Source of the DNA: RGIG464 sp045643185
GTDB lineage: Bacteria; Myxococcota_A; Bradymonadia; UBA4248
Reading direction: 5' to 3'
Length of the DNA stretch: 8,244 nt
Assembly (NCBI GenBank): GCA_045643185.1
Contig: JAZUKH010000198.1
Location: 1 to 8,244, forward strand
Shown here piece after piece: positions 1 through 6,540 of the stretch. Positions within the stretch are counted from its first letter, which is position 1, and every line of letters starts with the position of its first letter. The notes below the pieces were generated by a model. It had not been told where the DNA came from. It did no database searches and worked only from the letters and a program-made list of their open reading frames with translations. Position numbers and translations under genes: made by a program.

Positions 1-1
1 C

Positions 2-1531
2 GAAGCGGCATGCGGCCCAGACAAAAAGTGCGAGCCCTTGGTGAAATTCAATGACGAGCATTGCGGTGCCGCGCCGGGTGGTGCTTGCAACAGCGATTAC
101 TCTGGTTCTCCTGATTATCAGGGCAAAAAGTGCGGAGAAGACCAAACGTGTGCTTATAATCAGGTCGAAGACAAATTCGAATGCATCGAAAAACAGCAAA
201 AAAAACGTCTTTGTAAAAAAGATGACGTGACATACATTATTAATGAGAATGGTCAGGACAATCTCAAATTCTGCGGCGTTATCGATACAGATCTTTCGAA
301 TGAAGATCTGGATTGTCAAAAAGAAAACCCGGTTGATTGTTCAGATATTTATGCAGAACAAAAAGGGATCGTTATTTGTAATCTTATTAGCAAACAATGC
401 GGCTGCGTTGACGGTTACAAACTTGTAGAAGATTATCCTGTCGAACCCAAACGCCGTTGTGTAAATACAAATAATGATATTCATGAGTGCGGCAACAGCA
501 TGGAAGACTGTGCAAGCAAGAACATGGTCTGTGTGAATGGCGTTTGCAAAGCAGTGACGTGCTACGAAAACGAGGTCAAATGCGGTGGTCAGTGTCTTAG
601 CAAGCGTGCACTGCATATCGCGGACTGCTCGACCTGTGAAGAAGGCTACTGCGCAAAAGGCGCTGACGTCACGCAGGGGTGTTTTGAACCGCTCGGCAAC
701 AACCAAAACTGCGGCACATGCGGCAACGCCTGTCAGAATGGCAAGATCTGTATCGATCAGAATTGCGTTTGCCCCAATAACAGCTTTTATGTTCAAAAAA
801 CGTATGATGAAGGCACTTTCTGCATGGACATTGCGCGCACGCATATCAACAAAGACTATGATGGCACGACGGTGACCGAAAAATGCCTAGAAGGCTGGGC
901 TGATTTTGACAACACGATGTCAAACGGCTGCGAGGTGAACCTCAACACCAACGTGCATGCTTGTGGCACCGAAGCCATCGATTGCGCGAAATACCTCCAA
1001 AATGTTGAAGGTATAAAATGCGTTGAAGGAAAGTGTCAATATGATCGTTGTGTCAATGGGTTTATGAGCTGTAATGATGAAAATGGATGTCCGGTGAATG
1101 TTTTGGATGATCCGTTAAACTGTGGTGGTTGTGGTGATAACGGTAAAAACGATCAATTTGTCTGCAAAGAACAGTTTTCATGTATTGAAGGAAATTGTTG
1201 TATTCCAACGAATAAGCTAGTGAACATATCTATTAAAAATGGCGATTGTTGTGAGAACTCATCTCGGCAACCGAATAATCCATCTGAAACTTATGCTTAT
1301 GGCTTATATCTAGAAGATATAATTAACGATAAGTTAGATTTAGAAAAATTAAATTTTTCAATTGGAAAATTAGATTTTAATATTGGAAATCTTATTGAAG
1401 AAAGTATTGCAAACTCGATAAATGATATGTTCGATGGTGAATTAGACAAAGCCTATTTTATATGTTCTCAGGATGGTAGTACGACTGTTGGATTCACGCG
1501 TGTCGACGAACATGATAAGAGTAAAGAATAA
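2..1531 (+). CDS. Cysteine-rich secreted/surface repeat protein (5' partial)
   Basis: The reading frame is open from base 2, and the residues before the first possible start (TTG at 38) already contain two cysteines in the same style, so the gene runs off the left edge and its signal peptide is not visible. About 510 residues remain, with 51 cysteines. Repeated patterns include NCGTCGNAC (near 707-735), NCGGCG (near 1118-1135), GC-E/P-V-N (near 928 and 1087), and a pair of H-x-CG-x4-DCA units followed by C-V-x-G-x-C (482-550 and 956-1036). This resembles the cysteine-rich CGGCG repeats of Myxococcota surface proteins, which are often lipoproteins and probably disulfide-bonded outside the cytoplasm. 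No catalytic domain is recognised. The final ~90 residues are nearly cysteine-free, rich in Asp/Asn/Ile/Leu, and encoded by AT-rich DNA. The stop is 9 bases before mfd, so co-transcription is likely. The cysteine-rich class is firm; the function is unknown. Confidence 0.85.
   Translation, partial: EAACGPDKKCEPLVKFNDEHCGAAPGGACNSDYSGSPDYQGKKCGEDQTCAYNQVEDKFECIEKQQKKRLCKKDDVTYIINENGQDNLKFCGVIDTDLSNEDLDCQKENPVDCSDIYAEQKGIVICNLISKQCGCVDGYKLVEDYPVEPKRRCVNTNNDIHECGNSMEDCASKNMVCVNGVCKAVTCYENEVKCGGQCLSKRALHIADCSTCEEGYCAKGADVTQGCFEPLGNNQNCGTCGNACQNGKICIDQNCVCPNNSFYVQKTYDEGTFCMDIARTHINKDYDGTTVTEKCLEGWADFDNTMSNGCEVNLNTNVHACGTEAIDCAKYLQNVEGIKCVEGKCQYDRCVNGFMSCNDENGCPVNVLDDPLNCGGCGDNGKNDQFVCKEQFSCIEGNCCIPTNKLVNISIKNGDCCENSSRQPNNPSETYAYGLYLEDIINDKLDLEKLNFSIGKLDFNIGNLIEESIANSINDMFDGELDKAYFICSQDGSTTVGFTRVDEHDKSKE
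1034..1531 (+). other. AT-rich, codon-shifted 3' segment of the cysteine-rich gene
   Basis: Within one uninterrupted reading frame the base composition changes. Bases 601-660 hold 34 G/C of 60, while 1321-1380 hold only 9 of 60. Cysteine codons from base 38 to 1021 are 22 TGC and 14 TGT; after 1033 they are 1 TGC and 12 TGT. Composition recovers sharply at the mfd start. This suggests that the 3' part has a different history, for example a segment swapped in from a paralogue or from another genome. The shift is seen directly; its cause is inferred. Confidence 0.7.
1346..1387 (+). repeat. 21-bp imperfect tandem repeat in coding sequence
   Basis: Two adjacent 21-base units (1346-1366 and 1367-1387) match at 17 of 21 positions and encode KLNFSIG then KLDFNIG. 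A partial related unit (KLDLE) precedes them at 1331-1345. The repeat stays in frame and lies in the AT-richest part of the cysteine-rich gene. It looks like a small tandem duplication building an alternating polar/hydrophobic stretch. Confidence 0.75.
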
Positions 1532-1540
1532 ATAATAAAA

Positions 1541-4500
1541 ATGCCCAGTTTCCCGTCTTCAAATCGTGAGAAGGCGCGCCTCGCGCGTCTTCACGAAAGT
1601 GATATTCTGCCCATTTTTAGCGCGCTCGAAATACCGGGCGTGACGCCGATCCATGGCCTTTCTTCGGCCTCAGTGGCCGTGCTGGTCGTCCAACTTCGTG
1701 CCGTGCCCCACCCGCTCGCCATCGTCGCCAACAGCGACGAATGGCTCGAAAAGTTGCTCGACAACATCGCGTTTTTGGACGCTGACATGGCGAGTGGTGC
1801 GGTACACATTAATGAGCTCAGCGACTCAACTTACTCGGGTGCCGCCGAAAACCGTCGTCAGATCGCCAAACGCCTCGCGGCGCTTCACAAACTGGCCACC
1901 CAAAAGCCATCCCTCATTCTCACGACGTTTGAAACGCTCAAAAAACGGTGTCTGCCCAAGTCGGACCTGATCAATAATGCCCTGACCATCAAAATTGGTG
2001 ATGAATTCGAGACCAGCCGCGTGCGTGCGCAACTGCGCGCCTGGGGCTATACCGAAGAGCCCGAGATCGACATGCCCGGCACGTTCTCGATACGTGGTGA
2101 CATTGTCGATATTTTCACGCCGACACTGACGCAACCCGTCCGTATTGAACGATTTGGCGATGACATCGACCAGATCCGCTGCTTCGACCCACTGAGTCAA
2201 AAAACGACGCAAAAACGCGAGGCGTTCGAACTCATTCCAGTCACCGAACACCTGTTCGACGTCGAACACGTTGAACGTGCCGTCACAAACGTGACCAAAC
2301 TTGGTGACGCACTCAGTCTGCCGTCGCATGACGTGCGGCTTCTGCGCGACAAACTGCGTGAAATGACGCCGTTTTGGGGGCAGCAGGCCTATACGCCTGC
2401 CTACTATTCCCAGATGGACGCGCTCAACGACTACCTGCCCCCCGACACCGTCGTTTTGTGGATGGATCCCGACGAATGCCTCGCCCAGTCCAAGCGCCGT
2501 GACGCGTTTAATCAACGTCAATATGACAACGCGCGCCTTGAAACACCGCTCGTCAGTCCGCCCGAGGCACACTGGCTCGCCGCAGAAGCGGTTGCCGACC
2601 AGCTCACGGCACGCCCATGTTTGACGTCGGGATTGATCACCGACCTTACGATGCCCGCCCATGATGCCGTCTGGTTTGAATTGCTCGATAACAGCGACCT
2701 GGTTGCTGATCGAAAACAAAATCAGACGGCGCGCATTGACGATTTTGCCGAAAAACTCGCCGATTACTTCGCCGACTGGCAAAGAATCTATGGCGAAGTC
2801 GCGATTGTTGCGTCATCGGAAGGCGCACTCGAACGGTTGCGTGCCCTGCTGCGCCCCCTCGGTCTTAAAATGAATCGCGTCACGACACCGTTTAGGCTTT
2901 ACGAAGCGCCCGAACCGCCCTGTGATGCACTTTCGCTCTATGTCGGCAGCCTCTCGACCGGTTTTCGAAGTCAGGAACTGCGACGTGCCGTCCTCACCGA
3001 AAACGAACTGCTCGGCACGAAACCTCGCGCAAAACGTGAATCCGTCGCAAGACTCGACGAACACACCGTTTTGACTTCGTTTAAGGATCTTAAAGTCGGT
3101 GATTACGTCGTTCACGAAGATCACGGCATCGGCGAATACCTCGGCCTCGTCACGCTTGAGATCAACGGCGTCAAAGGCGACTTTTTGCAGATACGCTACG
3201 CCGAGCAGGGCCAGCTTTATATCCCGGTCCAGCGACTCCAAAGCATTCAAAAATATGCTGGCGCCGAAAAACCGCGTCGGCTTGACAAACTTGGCGGTGG
3301 CGCCTGGGAACGCACCAAGCAAAAGGTTCGTGATCGCGTTCGTGAACTGGCGATCGACCTGCTTGACCTCTATGCCAAACGACAGAGTCGACAAGGCTTC
3401 GCATTCGGTGAGCGCGACCGCTATTATCAGGCCTTTGAAGAGGATTTTCCCCACACCGAAACGCCCGACCAGCTCAAAGCGATCAACGCGGTGCTCGAAG
3501 ACATGCACAAACCGCAGCCGATGGAGCGACTGATCTGCGGCGACGTCGGTTTTGGCAAGACCGAAGTCGCCATGCGCGCCGCCATGCGTGCTGTGCTGGA
3601 CGCTAAACAGGTGGCCGTACTCGTCCCCACCACGCTCCTTGCCGAACAACATCTTGAGACCTTTCTTGGGCGTTTTCAAAGTCACCCGGTGCGCATCGAG
3701 TCGCTCAACCGATTTAGAAAACCCAAAGAGGTCAAACAGATCCTCAAAGATCTGGCCGATGGCGCCGTCGACATCGTTATCGGCACGCATCGACTGCTCT
3801 CAAAAGATGTCGTCTTCAAAAATCTTGGCTTGCTCATCATTGACGAGGAACATCGTTTTGGCGTTGCCCACAAGGAAAAGATCAAAGCGCTGACTGAATC
3901 GGTCGATTGTCTCACCATGACCGCCACACCAATTCCGCGCACGTTCCAAATGTGCCTCGGCGGTATGAAAGACCTGTCGATCATCGAAACGCCGCCCCAG
4001 GATCGTCTCTCGATCCACACATTCGTCGCGCGCGAAAGCGACAACCTCATTCGCGAAGCCATCGAACGCGAGATAAACCGCGGCGGACAAGTCTATTTCC
4101 TGCACAATCGCGTCGAAGAACTCGAAAGCCTCCGCGTACGCATTCAACAGCTCGTGCCTACGGCCAAGATCGAGATCGCCCATGGTCAAATGGACGAATC
4201 CGTACTCGAAAAAACCATGTTCCGCTTTATTCATCACGACGTGAACGTGCTGTTGTGCACGACGATCATTGAATCCGGCATTGACATTCCGACGGCTAAC
4301 TGCCTGATCGTGAGCCACGCCGAGCGTTTTGGACTCGCCCAACTCTACCAGATTCGCGGCCGAGTTGGTCGCTCGTCCACCCGCGCCTATTGTTACCTCA
4401 TGACCGGCCACGATTCGATCAGCCAAGTCGCGCGTGAGCGCCTCAAAGCCATCGAGCGGCTTACCGACCTTGGGTCAGGCCTTGAAATTGCCTACCTCGA

Positions 4501-5092
4501 CCTCGAAATGCGCGGCTGCGGCGATCTGCTGGGCGCCGAACAGAGCGGCAATATCGCGAGCGTCGGCCTCGAAATGTACGCCGAACTCATGCAGGAAGCC
4601 GTCGCATCCCTCAGCGGACAACCCTACGAAAAGCCCATCGAGACGGAAGTAAATCTACCGATCTCGGCTTATCTGCCCGACACCTATATTGAAGACGTTC
4701 AGCTGCGGCTTCTCTACTACAAGCGGCTCGCCAACGCCACGTCCAACACAAAACTCTACGAGATCTTCGGCGAGATCATCGACCGTTTTGGCGCGGCCCC
4801 AAAAGAAGCCAACGCCCTCAGAGACACGTTCGAACTCCGCATCATGCTCGCGCATCTAGGCATCCAGTCTTTGAATGCGAATCACTCAGCCATCATTCTC
4901 GACGTTGGCGAACGTTCAAAACCCGATCCGCTCAAACTCATGAACGCCATCGTTATGGAACCTCAAAAATACGCATTTCGTTCCAATCAGAAATTCGTGC
5001 GTTATCTCACCCAGAGCGAGTCAAAAGACATTTTCAAAGCGTCATCGGATTTTCTCAACCAACTTTCTTCAAAATTCTGCGTAACCAACTGA
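1541..5092 (+). CDS. mfd: Mfd, transcription-repair coupling factor (TRCF)
   Basis: Mfd is a cytoplasmic DNA translocase. It binds stalled RNA polymerase, pushes it off the template and recruits UvrA to start nucleotide excision repair. The product is 1183 residues, close to the ~1150 usual for the family. Visible in order: an N-terminal UvrB-like module with GTFSIRGDIVDIF at about 180-192; the RNA-polymerase-interacting domain starting GDYVVHEDHGIGEYLG at 520; Walker A GDVGFGKTE at 667-675; the DEEH box at 768-771; TATPIPRT at 794-801; TTIIESGIDIPTAN before the arginine-finger motif QIRGRVGR at 937-944; and a C-terminal autoinhibitory domain from about 1032 (PIETEVNLPISAYLP). The start is ATG 1541, because no other ATG, GTG or TTG lies in frame nearby. 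No Shine-Dalgarno sequence precedes it, and the upstream stop is 9 bases away, so translational coupling is plausible. Long open frames on the opposite strand are shadows. Confidence 0.98.
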   Translation: MPSFPSSNREKARLARLHESDILPIFSALEIPGVTPIHGLSSASVAVLVVQLRAVPHPLAIVANSDEWLEKLLDNIAFLDADMASGAVHINELSDSTYSGAAENRRQIAKRLAALHKLATQKPSLILTTFETLKKRCLPKSDLINNALTIKIGDEFETSRVRAQLRAWGYTEEPEIDMPGTFSIRGDIVDIFTPTLTQPVRIERFGDDIDQIRCFDPLSQKTTQKREAFELIPVTEHLFDVEHVERAVTNVTKLGDALSLPSHDVRLLRDKLREMTPFWGQQAYTPAYYSQMDALNDYLPPDTVVLWMDPDECLAQSKRRDAFNQRQYDNARLETPLVSPPEAHWLAAEAVADQLTARPCLTSGLITDLTMPAHDAVWFELLDNSDLVADRKQNQTARIDDFAEKLADYFADWQRIYGEVAIVASSEGALERLRALLRPLGLKMNRVTTPFRLYEAPEPPCDALSLYVGSLSTGFRSQELRRAVLTENELLGTKPRAKRESVARLDEHTVLTSFKDLKVGDYVVHEDHGIGEYLGLVTLEINGVKGDFLQIRYAEQGQLYIPVQRLQSIQKYAGAEKPRRLDKLGGGAWERTKQKVRDRVRELAIDLLDLYAKRQSRQGFAFGERDRYYQAFEEDFPHTETPDQLKAINAVLEDMHKPQPMERLICGDVGFGKTEVAMRAAMRAVLDAKQVAVLVPTTLLAEQHLETFLGRFQSHPVRIESLNRFRKPKEVKQILKDLADGAVDIVIGTHRLLSKDVVFKNLGLLIIDEEHRFGVAHKEKIKALTESVDCLTMTATPIPRTFQMCLGGMKDLSIIETPPQDRLSIHTFVARESDNLIREAIEREINRGGQVYFLHNRVEELESLRVRIQQLVPTAKIEIAHGQMDESVLEKTMFRFIHHDVNVLLCTTIIESGIDIPTANCLIVSHAERFGLAQLYQIRGRVGRSSTRAYCYLMTGHDSISQVARERLKAIERLTDLGSGLEIAYLDLEMRGCGDLLGAEQSGNIASVGLEMYAELMQEAVASLSGQPYEKPIETEVNLPISAYLPDTYIEDVQLRLLYYKRLANATSNTKLYEIFGEIIDRFGAAPKEANALRDTFELRIMLAHLGIQSLNANHSAIILDVGERSKPDPLKLMNAIVMEPQKYAFRSNQKFVRYLTQSESKDIFKASSDFLNQLSSKFCVTN

Positions 5093-5131
5093 TATTTAAC
5101 GTTAATATATTCTAATCGTTCTTTTTTAAGA

Positions 5132-5190
5132 GAGGGGGGAAGCGTCCCCCCACGCGGCTATTGGCATAGCCAATACGCCGCGCCCCCCTC
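5132..5190. repeat. GC-rich complex palindrome, candidate dispersed intergenic repeat
   Basis: The outer arms GAGGGGGG (5132-5139) and CCCCCCTC (5183-5190) are perfectly complementary. Inside them, CGCGGC plus TATTGGC (5153-5165) pairs with GCCAATA plus GCCGCG (5169-5182) around an ATA loop, with one bulged C at 5176. The left side carries an unpaired 13-base insert holding a second C6 tract (5146-5151), which could pair with the same G6 tract (5134-5139) around AAGCGT. Neither side has a T-run, so it is not a standard intrinsic terminator. It may instead be a REP-like or MITE-like element, or a mRNA-end stabiliser for mfd. The pairing is seen directly; dispersal in the genome is inferred. 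Confidence 0.6.
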
Positions 5191-5231
5191 ACCTGGCAGG
5201 GCCATAATCCTGAGCTTTTCAGCTTATTACC

Positions 5232-5261
5232 TTGCGAAAATAACCTGAAAAGGACTATAAA
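5232..5261 (+). promoter_or_regulatory. Predicted sigma-70-type promoter of the beta-barrel gene
   Basis: TTGCGA (5232-5237, 4 of 6 to the -35 consensus) and TATAAA (5256-5261, 5 of 6 to the -10 consensus) are 18 bases apart. The -10 box ends about 43 bases before the ATG of the beta-barrel gene, giving a short leader. The upstream complex palindrome separates this promoter from mfd. The call rests on consensus match only. Confidence 0.45.
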
Positions 5262-5293
5262 ACCGCGTCGTTTTGCGACAAATTCGTTTTTAA

Positions 5294-5299
5294 CCGGAG
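5294..5299 (+). promoter_or_regulatory. Ribosome-binding site that sets the beta-barrel gene start
   Basis: CCGGAG lies 5 bases before ATG 5305 and 8 bases before ATG 5308. A GTG at 5299 is in frame but overlaps this site, so it cannot be the real start. Either ATG is acceptable and both give the same signal peptide apart from one Met. Confidence 0.65.
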
Positions 5300-5304
5300 T
5301 GATT

Positions 5305-5964
5305 ATGATGAAAAAGTATTTCCTTTCTTTCTGTCTTTTTGCCCTGTTTTTGGCTGGTTTTGCAGTTGACGCATCGGCTAAAGATATGTCTCGGCGTCTG
5401 GGGGTCGGCGTTGATTCGACGATCAGTGAATATCATGGCGATGGCCGCGGGCTTTCTGTCATCTATAACATCAATAAGTACTTCGGATTGCAGCTCATCT
5501 TTGGTTTGGACATGACCAAGGCTGACGTCTTTGACGATAAAGAACAGGAATTTGATTCGACCGTCGTAGATTGGAGCGTCTCATTACGCGGTATCATCCC
5601 GTTTGCGGTTTCGACCGAAGTCAATCTCAACGCCGTTGTTGGTTTTACCGCTAGCGGCACGTCGTCTGACGGCTTTGAACCCGCTTCTTACACGAATCCG
5701 ACTCAGATGAAATATAAAGACGGTTATCAGTTCTCGTTCGACCTCGGGATTCGTCCAGAATGGTTCGTGACGGATCACTTCTCGATCCATACTCAGGTTG
5801 GCATCGGTATTAACATTATTACAGACGACGGCTCCACCGCATCCGCAGGTCTCAGCCCGACCACGGGCGATGTCATTCTTTCCTCAAATGCCAAGGGCGT
5901 CGACGTCAACTTCTTTAAAAATGCTGACCTCGTTGGTGAAGCCGGCTTCACCTTCTGGTTCTAA
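5305..5964 (+). CDS. Small outer-membrane beta-barrel protein
   Basis: This 219-residue protein is predicted to be exported by Sec and inserted in the outer membrane. A clear signal peptide has KK at 3-4, a hydrophobic core at about 5-21 and a probable cleavage site after ASA at 23-25. The mature part shows alternating hydrophobic/polar strands separated by Asp/Gly/Ser-rich loops, for example GLQLIFGLDM, WSVSLRGIIPF, NLNAVVGFTASG, SFDLGIRPEWF and FSIHTQVGIGINI. It ends in GFTFWF, and a C-terminal aromatic residue is the usual Bam-recognition signal of outer-membrane proteins. Size and strand count suggest an 8- to 10-stranded barrel of the OmpA-like/OmpW-like porin-fold class, but I cannot name a family and see no peptidoglycan-binding domain. 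It has its own predicted promoter and an intrinsic terminator, so it is probably monocistronic. The specific function is unknown. Confidence 0.85.
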   Translation: MMKKYFLSFCLFALFLAGFAVDASAKDMSRRLGVGVDSTISEYHGDGRGLSVIYNINKYFGLQLIFGLDMTKADVFDDKEQEFDSTVVDWSVSLRGIIPFAVSTEVNLNAVVGFTASGTSSDGFEPASYTNPTQMKYKDGYQFSFDLGIRPEWFVTDHFSIHTQVGIGINIITDDGSTASAGLSPTTGDVILSSNAKGVDVNFFKNADLVGEAGFTFWF

Positions 5965-5981
5965 TCTCTGAATGCTTATAC

Positions 5982-6017
5982 AAACCATATATCCCGTCGC
6001 GGATATATGGTTTTTTT
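5982..6017 (+). terminator. Rho-independent terminator after the beta-barrel gene
   Basis: A perfect 13-bp stem (5982-5994 with 6001-6013) has a 6-base loop CGTCGC and runs into seven Ts at 6011-6017. It starts 17 bases after the beta-barrel stop codon. The T-run ends only 15 bases before the ATG of the next gene. Confidence 0.9.
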
Positions 6018-6032
6018 GGACATGGATGTCTC

Positions 6033-6446
6033 ATGAAAAACTTTTTCTACCAAGCCCTTGTCGGGGCGATCGCGCTTTTGGTGCTTTGTTCTGCCTGCGC
6101 TTCGCTTCGCGGAGCAAAAATGGAAGATCTGACCAAGGTGGTCGACAGTTTTCACAAAGATCTCATCTTTGAACGCTATTCCATTGCTGCCAAAAATATC
6201 ACGCCGCCATTGCGCGCTGAATACGTGAACAACATTAATAAGCAGCAACTTCGTTTTGCTGAGATCGAAGTCATGGCCATGGAAACTTGCGTACCTGACA
6301 AAAAAGAATGTGTCTACGTCACCAATCAGGTTCAATGGTATGCTGGTCACTCGCCCGTCGTCTCGTCCTCAGTCATTACTGAAAAATGGGTCTATGATGT
6401 CGACTCCGGCTTGTGGACGCTGATGGAACAGGAAGAAAACAAGTAG
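6033..6446 (+). CDS. Small predicted lipoprotein of unknown function
   Basis: The product is 137 residues. It has an N-terminal Lys, a hydrophobic stretch at about 8-18 and a lipobox-like LCSAC with Cys22 as the likely lipidated residue; Cys at the -3 position is unusual. The mature part starts with a predicted helical stretch (about 29-70, with Y/F-rich segments such as SFHKDLIFERYS and an LRAEYVNNIN segment). It then has beta-like strands RFAEIEVMAME, CVYVTNQVQWY and VITEKWVYD, ending in WTLMEQEE. This order (helices that describe a growing load, then strands closing on W-x-L) recalls small envelope lipoproteins of delta-proteobacteria with an NTF2-like layout, but that is inference. Two further cysteines (near CVPDKKEC) could form a disulfide. 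GGAT 5 bases upstream is a weak ribosome-binding site. Expression may depend on readthrough of the terminator directly upstream. Confidence 0.8.
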   Translation: MKNFFYQALVGAIALLVLCSACASLRGAKMEDLTKVVDSFHKDLIFERYSIAAKNITPPLRAEYVNNINKQQLRFAEIEVMAMETCVPDKKECVYVTNQVQWYAGHSPVVSSSVITEKWVYDVDSGLWTLMEQEENK

Positions 6447-6468
6447 CTAGAAAAAACAAGCAGCGATG

Positions 6469-6487
6469 AATAAACAGCTCACGCTGT
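6469..6487 (-). terminator. Possible weak terminator for codA
   Basis: On the minus strand ACAGC-GTGA-GCTGT (6487-6474) forms a 5-bp stem with a GNRA-type tetraloop, followed by TTATT (6473-6469). It lies about 54 bases past the codA stop and next to the larger hairpin at 6488-6521. The stem is short, so termination for codA is uncertain. Confidence 0.4.
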
Positions 6488-6528
6488 CCCGCAGAAACAT
6501 GATGACGAACGTCTCTGCGGGTATTTTT
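6488..6528 (+). terminator. Rho-independent terminator after the small lipoprotein gene
   Basis: CCCGCAGA (6488-6495) pairs perfectly with TCTGCGGG (6514-6521), followed by TATTTTT (6522-6528). The 18-base loop can add a small inner stem, GAC (6504-6506) with GTC (6511-6513). It sits between two convergent genes, 41 bases after the lipoprotein stop and 12 bases before the codA stop codon. Confidence 0.8.
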
Positions 6529-6540
6529 CACGTGATCCGT

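Noticed and set aside
341..844. Minus-strand open frame of 167 codons
   Set aside because: It lies antisense to the cysteine-rich gene; its Ala/Val/Phe-rich translation is what cysteine-rich codons give on the other strand.
1826..3790. Two long open frames on the minus strand (1826-2782 and 2813-3790), about 320 codons each
   Set aside because: They lie wholly inside mfd, whose protein motifs are unmistakable. The products show no recognisable domain, and long antisense frames are common opposite moderately GC-rich genes.
3800..4426. Minus-strand open frame of 208 codons
   Set aside because: It lies antisense to the mfd helicase motifs and has no ribosome-binding site or recognisable domain.
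5096..5105. Palindrome TTAACGTTAA just after the mfd stop, followed by a T-run at 5122-5127
   Set aside because: The 10-bp AT-rich palindrome has no loop and is too weak and too far from the T-run to be called a terminator.
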